DNA of 64,000 bases from the NCBI GenBank assembly GCA_002205965.3, contig NADL03000602.1, forward strand, positions 124,001 through 188,000, read 5' to 3'. The DNA comes from Kappaphycus alvarezii (taxonomy: Eukaryota > Rhodophyta > Florideophyceae > Gigartinales > Solieriaceae). Positions 33,038 to 43,080 of this stretch are shown in pieces. A program made the position numbers and the translations under genes. Below the pieces are notes generated by a model. That model was not told the origin of the DNA. It saw nothing but the letters and a program-made list of their open reading frames with translations, and did not search any database. Position 1 is the stretch's first letter. Every line of letters starts with the position of its first letter.

Positions 33038-33430
33038 ATGGACCGTGAGCGTGTTCGGGAGTGGGTTCGTCGGCACTTCTTGGAGGAGGCGGAGGAGGAG
33101 GAGTCAGAGGGGACTGAGTCGGACGTGGAGGGATCCGAGGATGAGAAAGACTTTGTAGCTCCGTGGGAACCGATGGTGTATAATCGTGGGGAAGTTGCTG
33201 TGGGGGATAGAGGGGAGAGTGAGGGCGTGATCGTCATCTCGGATTCTTCAAATGGGGTTAGAGCGGACGCTGAGGGTCGCGAGGAAGAGTTGGAGGATCT
33301 TGATATATCTGATGAAGCCATTTATCATTCTGAGCCGTTCGAGGGAATTTGTAGGGATTGCATTGAGAATATGGATATTTTGGAAGAGTTATTTGGTTCT
33401 GATCTTGACGATGACGATTGTGAGGAGTAG
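33038..33430 (+). CDS. Acidic hypothetical protein (130 aa)
   Basis: Intact frame starting MDRERVREWVRRHFLEEAEE and ending FGSDLDDDDCEE. After a basic N-terminal helix (about 1-13) the protein is extremely rich in Glu/Asp and Ser, with ICRDCIENMDILEELFG near the end. No known domain recognised. An in-frame stop lies about 36 bases before the Met, so this is the only start. The stop codon falls at the point where similarity to a diverged LTR begins (33,430), in the same direction, so it sits where the last ORF of a plus-strand LTR element would be. Low-complexity composition means the open frame could partly reflect repeated GAG/GAC codons; moderate confidence that it is a gene. Confidence 0.5.
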   Translation: MDRERVREWVRRHFLEEAEEEESEGTESDVEGSEDEKDFVAPWEPMVYNRGEVAVGDRGESEGVIVISDSSNGVRADAEGREEELEDLDISDEAIYHSEPFEGICRDCIENMDILEELFGSDLDDDDCEE

Positions 33431-33866
33431 ATATAGATATTTTCCTTGCTAATATCTTCTCTCTGGCCAATCACATCCACAAGATGCCCTTATATGCGTT
33501 TTTATGGTATTTAGTATGTTTGATTGAGATTTTAGGATTAGCCGAAAAGTCTATATAAGCTGAGTAAAGTGCTTCCTCCTTGAGAGGTCAAGCAAGTTGG
33601 CAGAAAACTTCAAGCCCAGTCCCAAATAGCTAGGAAGTTGAGAGTCAACTTCAGACCCAAGAAGAATTTATTTTACGCTAGTCACTAAGCATATGTGGTA
33701 GACTCTGCCCCTTCCATACTTGCTTGTAGCCCATTCAACTGTCTTCCCTATCCACTCCTTTTTGGTTCGTTCAACTATACCACGGTAGCACTTTTGCGCT
33801 GCAAACACCTCCTTCTTGGGGAAATTGGTTCTGAGGATCTCTTCCTCTGTGGATTTATCCCTAACA
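33430..33866 (+). repeat. Diverged LTR of the A/B/C family in plus orientation
   Basis: Matches the reverse complement of the A/B/C LTR over its last about 440 bp: TATTTTCCTTG near 33,440, CTATATAAG at 33,551-33,559, GAAGTTGAGAGTCAACTTCA near 33,636, then GGTTCTGAGGATCTCTTCC, ending ATCCCTAACA at 33,866 where the family has ACCCCTATCA. Many substitutions, unlike A-C, so it is older or another subfamily. The first about 280 bp of the LTR are not seen. No PBS follows. Confidence 0.8.
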
Positions 33867-34739
33867 GAAGGAAAGGAATAACACGAACCGTAGCTATCAG
33901 TGTCCAACTGTACTCACTCTGGTCAGTACTTTCGTTACAAAGAAAACAAAGGTAAGGGATGCTCACATGCTCACATGCAATGGGGCACAAAAAGGACCCG
34001 TCAAAAAGCAAGACAACTACAGGCCCCCCACCATACTCCAGCGATCGGACCCGCCCACCGATGTCAACGTCAGTGGATGCCGCATCGCGAAAAGCAACGG
34101 CACCCTGCGTCGCACACCCCGCAGGACCGACCCCCTCCACCCGAATTGCCTCATGCACGAATCGACCCAATTCGACTATGGCATGTTTCGGGCTCGGCTT
34201 TGGTTGACGAGCGATGGACTGACTGGGTAGGGAGGGGGGCATTGGGGAACCTTGAGGTGTTTATACTGTAGAATGCGCGTTGCGGTGGGAATGCAACGCG
34301 GAGAGTGCATTGCGTTGCAATTTCAGGAACGCGTCAGGTTTGTATCGCGTTGCAATTTGAGTGATATGTGATGTTTGGTCCGACAGTCCGCTGAACATAG
34401 TGGCTGTCGCCGCAAGAGACAGTATCCAACAGGAGGCTGACACTGTTCGGGTAACGCTACGAGTTGAGGTTACAATGCTCTGCCGTACTTTCGCAGGTGG
34501 AGAAGAAAAGCAAACTTGCTAGACTGTACAGTCAGTACTGTACAAGCTGGCCTCTCGCCAAGTGCGAATTGTGCGAAGGATGGGAGTCAGATGAACGTGC
34601 AAGCAAGCCATATTGCTGGATCTACAGTACAAATACCGCAACTGCGCATTTCGCCAGCGAAAAAGTAGCTGGTAGGCCGTCAGCGAGCAGCAAGTCTCAC
34701 CGGAGTGCTGCCTGTCTTGATCTGTCTTGATTACTTCAT
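33867..34739. other. No recognisable gene; GCGTTGCAA repeats at 34,276-34,358
   Basis: Several short frames, none recognisable. CGCGTTGC (34,276-34,283) and GCAACGCG (34,293-34,300) form an 8-bp-arm inverted repeat; CGTTGCAATTT recurs at 34,313-34,323 and 34,348-34,358. Near 34,522-34,543 TGTACAGT/ACTGTACA form a further short dyad. Confidence 0.5.
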
Positions 34740-35035
34740 TCCGTTCAAGACTCCTCCTTGAATCCGTCGACTTCAACGACATTGTCCCGTGCAGGAGCAT
34801 TAGGCCCAATGCGGCATGCGGATAGCTGATCTCCAGCCGCGCTCTCAAGGGTGATCTGGGCGCGTCGCTGAGTTCTCAGTTTGCTAACGTACACTGATTG
34901 CGCCTAATCCTTAGGGAGCATCTGGCCCACTTCTGGTAACGCACTGCTAGAACAATGATTCAGCGTATCTGCGACGGGTTTGATACTCTTCCTTGTGTGA
35001 TTGTTGTCCAGCACGGGGAACCACTCAGTGGTCTG
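34740..35035 (+). pseudogene. Reverse transcriptase of a non-LTR element, 5' part
   Basis: The last codons before 35,035 read VIVVQHGEPLSGL; joined in frame to 48,998 onward the next residues are LLFQIVLH. Together this is the QGxPLSPxLF box of non-LTR reverse transcriptases. Upstream frames near 34,760-34,800 (SVDFNDIVPCRSI) resemble the preceding D-x-x-N-A-F box. The LTR composite (35,037-48,964) is inserted in the middle of this box. The continuation on the right is family 1 at 48,998-50,530. Confidence 0.65.
35003..35035. repeat. 33-bp direct repeat, left of the B/C composite
   Basis: Starts GTTGTCCAGCACGGGG, ends CAGTGGTCTG. Identical to 48,965-48,997. Much longer than the 5-bp duplication of element A. 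One extra A (35,036) separates it from the LTR. Confidence 0.93.
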
Positions 35036-35036
35036 A

Positions 35037-35754
35037 TGATAGGGGTAAATCGGCGGGGGAGAGATCCTCAGAACAATTACCCTGAGAAGGAGGTGTTGCG
35101 AGCGACAAAAGTGCTACCGTGGTATTGTTGAACGAACAAAAGGGAGTGTATATAGAAGAGAGTTGAGAAGCTACAAGCAAGTATAAAAGGGGCAGGGTCT
35201 ACCACTGACGCTCTGCGACCAGCGTAAGAAAAAGTTTTCTTGGGTCTGAAGTTGACTCTCAACTTCCTACTACTCGGGACTTGGCTTGAAGTTGTCTGCC
35301 AACTTGCTTCACCTCCACTAAAGGAAGCAGTTTACTCGGCTTATATAGACTTTTGGCTACCCCAAAAGTCTCCAACAAACATACTAATAACCATAAAATG
35401 TATTCACGGTAATCGTGTGAACCAGAGAGACTATTAGAAGATATTTCCTCAAGGTAAATATCTAGGTGCCATACCCATGCCAGCCACCCATCGGCCAGGG
35501 GTGGGAATTGATGTGGCCATTATATAGACCTTTCAGAGCTACTTGTAGTATCACCCACAACCTGGAACTGTACTGACATCTACTATGACAGCGTGTCCTA
35601 AAATGAAAAAATCAGCCGACGAATTTGCCACACTCACCCAAATTAAAAATATCTTGCAAATTCAAAAACTGTAAAAATATCTTCCCAATTCCGATACTGT
35701 ATACAATCATGGTCCTCATCTAGATTTTTTTCGTGCGCGAATTTGCGCACATCA
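35037..35754 (-). repeat. LTR 1 of the composite, full length
   Basis: 718 bp, same length and ends as the LTRs of element A, including the TATA-like CTATATAAG (minus, 35,348-35,340). It lacks the 139-bp deletion seen in the two other LTRs of the composite. Confidence 0.93.
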
Positions 35755-35787
35755 CGCCCTCTCGCTCAAGACGAACGTCCCGACTCG

Positions 35788-37548
35788 TCACTGCTCTTCT
35801 TCTGCTTCCGTTAGTGTTCGCTGTCTTATTGATAAAATGTATGGTCTCTCAAACGGGTACGGATGCAACTGATTACCAATATGATGCTCTAAAAAGTAGG
35901 TTCGCATTACTGGTACCTCACTTTGTAGCATAGCCTCATATATTGGTTTGATCACATCGAGGTGGGGTTGAATACATTCTTCTTCCGTGACTCTTCCGAA
36001 TCTTCCAAGAGTGAAAAAATATATGTGATATGCAAACTCTTCTGGAAGATGCCGGAGGAATGGATGTCGATAAGAAAAGAAGACGCGCATCATCAAGAAC
36101 GAATCTTCGTAAGATAAGTGCGGTCCATGTAGCGCCCTAAAACATAAACAGATGCTTATCATGAAATAAGAAATGACCTGCGCATCGTTCGCATCCTCGG
36201 AGATATTGCGCAGCCAAAAAGATAATCTTCTTCTTCCGACTGTATGCTGTGCATGGTTGTGAAGGAGAGCTAGAGATGAAGTTGTGGTGGACGGTCCCGA
36301 TGAATGGCCGCGACCAGCTCCTGACGTACTGGGACCTGCACGAGGTCCTCTCGGGGGACGACCGGAACCTCTTCTGGGCGGGTTGTTGTCTCCTGAAGGT
36401 CCTCCTCTGGTCATCATCACTGCTTCAGGAGGATCCTCGCCGCCTCCAACGTTCCCAATTTGTGGCGGAGAAACGTAAGGTTCCCATAGAGGATACGGGA
36501 CCAGCCTGTATTCCATATCCGGGGGTAAGGCGTAACCTCTCAGTCGCACGTCTTGGTTGTTCTTGAGAAATACGTAAATTGGACGGATAATATTCAGATA
36601 CGTTTGCGACAAGTCTCCAGCAGCTACCATTCCATATCTTCCTATAGAGTAATGATATATTACCTCCACAAACTCTGGACCTGCTTCCGTGAACCTTCCG
36701 TTTTGGAATGAAAATAGAACTCTTATTAATAGTCGGAAATCTTCTTCAGGTAGCAATGGTCCGTTCAACGTACGAAAACATAGGCATATATTAATGTAGA
36801 AATGGATGATTACGTGGAGTTCGTAGTAGTCCCGCGTAACCGAGATGATCCATTCCCAGGCCCTTTTTCCTCCCATAGGAATCATTCTATAGTTAAAGAT
36901 GAGTATGCCCCGTGGTTGCGCATAGTCCTGTGTGAGAAGGAATTCTTCAGGCCTCTGATGGTAAGGGACCAGACGACGTGCATGGATGGCCCTCCTTGAT
37001 CTCTTCCCTGAGCTTGAACAGAGCTGATAGTGCGGGTGTCTTTCCTCCGTGACGATGCAAGGGTTCGAGTACTTGGTTTGGAAGGCCGGCCACTTCACAG
37101 CCTGCTGCATTGCTTTTCCATGTACTACAAGTACTTTAGAGCCAACTGAAAAGGTTCTGACTGCAGGTTCTGCATCCTTATTTCTTGTCTGTGTTAGCGC
37201 GCGGTGTGATCTCCAGCCTTCGGTGGCCAGTAGTTCAACTTCCCTACTCTCTTCATCGATAATATTTGTTTCCATGTCTCTCTGTAACATTCTAGGAGCC
37301 CTTCCGTACATTAGCTCGAATGGTGAGCGTCCATTTCTTCCTCTTCTTCGACGGTAGCCGTATAACACTTTTGGTAAGGCATCTTCCCACTGGATTTCAT
37401 TCTCCAACATAGTTTTCGATATTGCTCGTTTGATGGTTCCAACCATCCTCTCCGCTTTCCCGTTGGACATAGGAGCGTATGCGAGAACGGTCTTCAGCTG
37501 AATCCTTTCTCTTCCAAAAAACGAAGCAGTGAAGTTGCAGTAAAACAA
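35788..37548 (-). CDS. Integrase C-terminal half with complete two-domain extension (element B)
   Basis: 586 codons, the best copy of this part of Pol. Glu33 (NGKAERMVG) completes the DDE triad; GPF/Y-like module about 134-197 (ending RRAIHARRLVPYH). Then two copies of an unknown domain: residues 229-358 and 441-570, aligned without gaps from Trp233/Trp445 through INICLCFRTLNGP / ISICLCFRALHGP, with later matches EF..IY, GR.G.V, I.PIY and PYP...PY. Between them lies a disordered-looking linker (about 371-424) rich in Gly, Pro, Arg and Ser with RGG and RG motifs. It ends EAEEEQ. The extension takes the place of the chromodomain in chromoviruses. Function unknown. Confidence 0.88.
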   Translation of the reverse strand: MFYCNFTASFFGRERIQLKTVLAYAPMSNGKAERMVGTIKRAISKTMLENEIQWEDALPKVLYGYRRRRGRNGRSPFELMYGRAPRMLQRDMETNIIDEESREVELLATEGWRSHRALTQTRNKDAEPAVRTFSVGSKVLVVHGKAMQQAVKWPAFQTKYSNPCIVTEERHPHYQLCSSSGKRSRRAIHARRLVPYHQRPEEFLLTQDYAQPRGILIFNYRMIPMGGKRAWEWIISVTRDYYELHVIIHFYINICLCFRTLNGPLLPEEDFRLLIRVLFSFQNGRFTEAGPEFVEVIYHYSIGRYGMVAAGDLSQTYLNIIRPIYVFLKNNQDVRLRGYALPPDMEYRLVPYPLWEPYVSPPQIGNVGGGEDPPEAVMMTRGGPSGDNNPPRRGSGRPPRGPRAGPSTSGAGRGHSSGPSTTTSSLALLHNHAQHTVGRRRLSFWLRNISEDANDAQVISYFMISICLCFRALHGPHLSYEDSFLMMRVFFSYRHPFLRHLPEEFAYHIYFFTLGRFGRVTEEECIQPHLDVIKPIYEAMLQSEVPVMRTYFLEHHIGNQLHPYPFERPYILSIRQRTLTEAEEEQ

Positions 37549-38060
37549 AGGGCGTTATCCGAGATGATCCTTTTTGGAAGACCAAACGGTTCAATTATTT
37601 CTTTTTCGATGAATCTCAGTACCACCTCAGCATTTGCCTCCTCGACTGCAACTGCTATTGGCCATCCAGTAAGATGTTCCACCCCTATAAGGAGATATTT
37701 GTTTCCGGAAGAAGTTTCCTTGAACGGGCCCGCGAAGTCAATTGAGAAGGTTTCAAAGAGACCGGAAACTGGAAAACTTAGAGTTGTCTTATACTTCCGT
37801 ATTGGAGTGAATTTTTGGCAGTTGTCGCAGCTTTTCACGAAGTTATAGACGTCCTTATGGATACCGGGCCACCAGAATCTCTCAGTTACGAATTTTTTGG
37901 TTGTTTCGAGATCCAAAGCTCATGGAAAGTCCTCAAGATCTTCATTCTTTCTTTCAAAGGGGCCACTAGTCGGGGACCGGCTTTAGTGTGCCGGAAAGTT
38001 TCCCATTCCACAATGTAAAAGCCTTTTGATTCCTGCGTACCCAATTTCGGTGTTCAAGAT
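37494..38060 (-). pseudogene. Integrase N-terminal half (element B)
   Basis: Same as 24,707-25,264 of A: CDNC, SIDFAGPF, IISDNALCF all present. The zinc-finger His pair is lost because about 10 bp near 37,912 are missing, and the start is shifted. This is where the indel-rich block begins. Confidence 0.8.
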
Positions 38061-39297
38061 CAACCTTTCTCATAGTCCATCGAAATTATAGCTTCGTACT
38101 CGTTATCGTTCGGCAACTGCAACTCGGCGACTCCGACGATGTCCTCCGAAGCTTTTCATTTGGAATCAGTGCGTCAATAGGTAATCGGCAGGCTGATTAT
38201 TGCGTCCGGGTCTATACACAATTTCAAACCGATATTCTGCGAAAATGTCGAGCCATCGGGCCAAGCGGTGATGTACATCCTTCTTTTGGAATGCTGTTTT
38301 AAGTGCCTGGTGATCAGTTATCAAGACAAATTTCTCGAGTGATAAAAGGTATACGCGAAACTTTTTCAGCGCGAAGACGACAGCTAGTTCTTTCTCGCAG
38401 ACTGAGTATCTCTTTCCGCGTCATTCAGAGTTCGGCTTGCGAATTGAACAGGGTGTAGTCTTCCGTTTTCATCTTTTGGGACAAAACGGCACCCAAAGAC
38501 CGTTCTGAGGCATCTGTCTCCACAACGAAAAAAAACTGGGGGGACACATAGCTTATCTTTAAGCTCCTGAAATGCAGTTTCCATTTCCTTGTTCCAGTAA
38601 AATTTTCCGTTCTTCGTAGTGCTGGCATGTAACGGTGCTGCAGTCTTGGCGAAATCTTTGATAAATCTTCTGTAATATGAGGCCAGTCCTAAGAAGCTTC
38701 GGACCTCCGTCTTTGAAGCGGGCCTTGGTGCCAACTTTATTTTTTCGTTTTCTGGATCACTCTAATTCCCTCTTGGTCGACGATATGACCGAGTAATTGG
38801 ATAGAAGTTTTCGCAAAGAAGCATTTGCTCAACTTAATTTTCAAGCTATACTCCGATATCCTCTCCACAACTGTCTTGACGTGCGAGATGTGCTGATCCA
38901 ATGTTTCTGAGAATATGACGACATCATCGATATAGACTCTTGCGAATGGAAGTCCTTTCAAAACCTCGTTCATCATTCTTTGGAATGTAGCTGGTGCATT
39001 CATGAGACCAAAAGGCATCACTTCGAACCTGAACGTACCGGCTTTGCTGGTAAAGGTTGTTTTTTCCTTACATTTTTCATCCAATGGAATCTGCCAATAG
39101 CCAGTGTAAAGGTCAATTGAGGTGAAATATCTCCCGTCCTTCAGGTCCTCGAGGATCTCCTCCAAATCGGAAATCGATCGGGTATCATTCTCTGGTTCAG
39201 TTGTCGGTAATCGACGCAAAAACGCAGCTTTCCATCCTTCTTTGGTGCGACCACAACTGGAAACGACCATGGGATGAAACTGGTCGAATAATATCAT
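38060..39297 (-). pseudogene. RT and RNase H (element B), many small deletions
   Basis: All domains are recognisable by near-identity to A and C (YIDDVVIF, PFGLMNAPATFQ, FLGLASYYRRF, ETDASERSLGA, ITDHQALK), but deletions of 1-25 bp break the frame at about 38,075, 38,150, 38,175, 38,388, 38,413, 38,473, 38,528, 38,742, 38,752, 39,165 and 39,270. There are almost no substitutions, which is unusual for natural decay. Confidence 0.85.
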
Positions 39298-39978
39298 TTT
39301 TCAGCATACTTGTAACATTTTCTGAGATAAATTGGTCATATTTTGGCGGTTGACGTCTAGGCTTGTGGTAAATCGGTTGAGTGTCGGTAAGTTCGAACGA
39401 GTGAGTAACCGGTACACTTGCTTGTCTTAAATCTGAAACGCTCCATGCAATTACTTCGGAAGATGTTAACATGTCGGATATTTTCAGTGAGGCGGGGGCG
39501 GGAAGGTGCTGCACTTTTCCTTGGATTTCTGCCATTTGGCGCCCTTTTTCTTCTTGATCCTCAACCTCAATATTTTGAAGGACCTCTTCCGTCGTGCTCA
39601 CATCTTCATATATGGAATTCGACGTATTCTTATTTTCTTTGCAAAGGTAATCTTCTTTCATGCTCCGAATTCTGTCCTTTGATTCGATATCATCGCAAAA
39701 AGAAACACATTCGGGTTTCAAACTTATCCTAGAATCCCAGTCGTCATCTGTTTCAAACCCGGAATCATAATCGTCCATGCCATGTTCATTAACCCCCGAG
39801 GGTACCCTTTTCCACTTCCGAAAGTGTTAGTTGGTTCCGAATCTTCGCTGTCATAGCTAGAAGTGAAATCTTCACTGTCCGTTTCTTTTAAATCTTCAGG
39901 ATGCGTGCTTTTGTCGAAATCCAGGGGCATCTTCACGGTTCTGCCGTCAATATTAACTGAAACCATTTGGTTGCCCAA
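39197..39978 (-). pseudogene. PR-RT linker region (element B)
   Basis: Here B preserves the through-reading junction (GKGYPRGLMNMAW) that A and C have each lost by a different single-base deletion. A one-base loss near 39,775 then breaks B itself. Confidence 0.8.
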
Positions 39979-41738
39979 GTCAATGCATGTCCTAGTCTTT
40001 CCATTGTGGGGCAGCCAATGATTGCATCGAAAGGGAGATCCGGCATGACAAGAAAGTCTACATCAACTTTAGAGTCCCCAAAGAACACGGAAACCTTGTC
40101 AACAGTGCCCATGCATTTTGAGACGGTTCCATCCGCTACAGTTATTTTTCGAGTCGTTGGAGTAATTTCGAGACCTACTGTCACCAAAGTTTCTGAAATG
40201 AGGTTTGGAACAGCACCCGAATCGAAGAGAGCTTGGGTTTTCATACCAATACTTTGACTGGTACCAGCTTAAGACGTCTTGGTGCTGTCGAGGCCGATTG
40301 AAGAACAGTTTCTTACCCTTAGCGGACTTATTAGACCTGATAATTTTTTTGAGTTCTTTTCTCGCATCCTCTGCGTCGCCCCTCAAAAGTTGACCAAACG
40401 TTATCCCAGTTGGGCCGATGCAAGCTCAGCCACCAAATTGTACCTCTTCACATACTCTAGTACGTCCTTAGAGATACTCTTAACTTTCTTACTCTTTTTC
40501 GTCTTCTTGGCCGGAGTGACTCCCACTCCTGGAACAACTTGATCAGACCTCTTGGTTCGAGGAGGTACAGGTGCTGGATATGCTCCAGCATTCCATACTC
40601 TAGCCTAGGTTTCTTCGATAAAATGTTCCCTTCCCCATCCCTTTTTGTCACATTGACTTGACTAATCTCTTCAGCGATGGATACGTTACCGGCATCCGTC
40701 AACCTTTGATCCCTTCTATTTGTAAGATTTTCACCTCTGTCCTGACTCACTCCTTGCTTCCGATAAATTTGCTCTTCTGTTGTCTTTAGACCAGCAGTTA
40801 CTTTCATGATGCCCATATCGACCGCACTTTGCACACGAGTGTTTCTATGTGGATTATCAGGACACCTGTTTGCAAAGTGTCCAGGCTTGTGACAGTAAGA
40901 ACAGACTTCTGCGGCCTTAGGGCCCCAGACTGGTTCTTCTTAATGGTAAGAGTAAGGCTTTCCAACTGCGAGGTTATCATGTCAAGTCGATTATCGAATC
41001 GGGTTTCCAACCTTTCTTCCAAGTTTTTGACATCGCTCCCTGACAGATTCTAATGCCGCTGCACTAGTAGCCGGCCTTTGATAATTCTTTTCAGGATGTA
41101 CGATAGACATCGATGTGCGGGTTTCCCTCAGTACCTCACTCAGTGACTGAACGTTCCGAATTTTTGACAAATTCTACTATGGTACCCTTCAGTTCATCAA
41201 AAGTGTGAGGGCCCTTGATGAGGAGGAAATCGGAGAGCCGCTTATCCCCCATAGCCGCCTTACGCAGCATTCCGTACTTGCTTGGGCGTTGAACCCAGCC
41301 TTTTCATAAAGATCACACAAGTACACCAATGAGCTTAACAAATCGTCGAAGTTGAGCCGGGCCTCTATGGCGGTACGAATCATCTCATCTGGTTCTACCT
41401 CCTTAGCATACTCTTTCACAAGCCACTCACATACCTCACCGAAGTTACGCCCATTCCCGTTAAGAGACCACCCGTCGATAAACTTGGACTTATATTTGTG
41501 CTTTGCGTCACCATGAAGATAGGCGAAGATACTTGCGCCTTCTCTTCATCGCCCTTCTCTCGCATCACAACGTTGACATATGTGTAAAGAAACTCCTCAA
41601 CGTCTTCAGTCTTGCCCCCTGTGAAGTTATACGAGCAGCATTGAGATCCATGATTACGAAAAGAAATCCCCCGAAGTGTTCCTTACTACTGCTCAACTCG
41701 AATACCTCGGGTGCAACCCCCTCCACAAGAGTACCAAA
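39933..41738 (-). pseudogene. Gag-protease (element B), many small indels
   Basis: Both CCHC knuckles and the DSGAVPNLIS protease motif are present as sequence but split by more than a dozen single-base indels (for example near 40,178, 40,303, 40,413, 40,720, 40,832, 40,921, 41,038, 41,280, 41,537). B has CCCC where A and C have CCC at the end of the protease (near 40,010), which lets the frame continue as GCPTMERLG. Confidence 0.85.
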
Positions 41739-42311
41739 TGATAGGGGTAAATCGGGGGGGAGGAGATCCTCAGAACCAATTACCCTGAGAAGGAGGTGTT
41801 GCGAGCGACAAAAGTGCTACCGTGGTATTGTTGAACGAACAAAAGGGAGTGTATATAGAAGAGAGTTGAGAAAGCTACAAGCAAGTATAAAAGGGGCAGG
41901 GTCTACCACTGACGCTCTGCGACCAGCGTAAGAAAAAGTTTCTTGGGTCTGAAGTTGACTCTCAACTTCCTACTACTCGGACTTGGCTGAAGTTGTCTGG
42001 ATATTTCCTCAAGGTAAATATCTAGGTGCCATACCCATGCCAGCCACCCATCGGCCAGGGGTGGGAATTGATGTGGCCATTATATAGACCTTTCAGAGCT
42101 ACTTGTAGTATCACCCACAACCTGGAACTGTACTGACATCTACTATGACAGCGTGTCCTAAAATGAAAAAATCAACCGACGAATTTGCCACACTCACCCA
42201 AATTAAAAATATCTTGCAAATTCAAAAACTGTAAAAATATCTTCCCAATTCCGATACTGTATACAATCATGGTCCTCATCTAGATTTTTTCGTGCGAATT
42301 TGCGCACATCA
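41739..42311 (-). repeat. Middle LTR of the composite, with internal deletion
   Basis: 573 bp. After GAAGTTGTCTG it jumps to GATATTTCCTC, skipping about 139 bp that are present in LTR 1 and in element A; the missing part includes the TATA-like CTATATAAG. It also lacks CG at the GTGCGCGAATTT end. The PBS-like TGGTACTC (minus) lies just to its left. Confidence 0.92.
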
Positions 42312-42319
42312 CGCCCTCT

Positions 42320-43080
42320 CGCTCAAGACGAACGTCCCGACTCGTCACTGCTCTTCTTCTGCTTCCGTATTGTTCGCTGTCTTATTGATAAAATGTTATG
42401 GTCTCTCAACGGGTACGGATGCAACTGATTACCAATATGATGCTCTAAAAAGTAGGTTCGCATTACTGGTACCTCACTTTGTAGCATAGCCTCATATATT
42501 GTTTGATCACATCGAGGTGGGGTTGAATACATTCTTCTTCCGTGACTCTTCCGAATCTTCAAGAGTGAAAAAATATATGTGATATGCAAACTCTTCTGGA
42601 AGATGCCGGAGGAATGGATGTCGATAAGAAAAGAAGACGCGCATCATCAAGAACGAATCTTCGTAAGATAAGTGCGGTCCATGTAGCGCCCTAAAACATA
42701 AACAGATGCTTATCATGAAATAAGAAATGACCTGCGCATCGTTCGCATCCTCGGAGATATTGCGCAGCCAAAAAGATAATCTTCTTCTTCCGACTGTATG
42801 CTGTGCATGGTTGTGAAGGAGAGCTAGAGATGAAGTTGTGGTGGACGGTCCCGATGAATGGCCGCGACCAGCTCCTGACGTACTGGGACCTGCACGAGGT
42901 CCTCTGGGGGACGACCGGAACCTCTTCTGGGCGGGTTGTTGTCTCCTGAAGGTCCTCCTCTGGTCATCATCACTGCTTCAGGAGGATCCTCGCCGCCTCC
43001 AACGTTCCCAATTTGTGGCGGAGAAACGTAAGGTTCCCATAGAGGATACGGGACCAGCCTGTATTCCATATCCGGGGTAA
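42320..43080 (-). pseudogene. Second extension domain and linker (element C), frameshifted
   Basis: Sequence equals the B copy except for small indels (near 42,370, 42,398, 42,505, 42,560, 42,905, 43,077), which split it into frames such as 42,716-42,507 (MISICLCFRALHGP) and 43,069-42,824 (the RGG-type linker). Confidence 0.8.

Noticed and set aside
33031..33321. Minus-strand Ser-rich frame with an RS-like end, antisense to the acidic ORF
   Set aside because: It is the mirror of GAG/GAC-rich codons on the other strand; no independent support.
35003..35035. 33-bp flank repeat as an ordinary target-site duplication
   Set aside because: Element A of the same family has a 5-bp duplication, and different LTR variants at the two ends fit two separate insertions better. 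Not fully excluded.
35788..36864. Envelope-like interpretation of the Pol extension because of hydrophobic ICLCF stretches
   Set aside because: No signal peptide, no cleavage site, no clear membrane anchor; it is fused in frame to integrase and duplicated.
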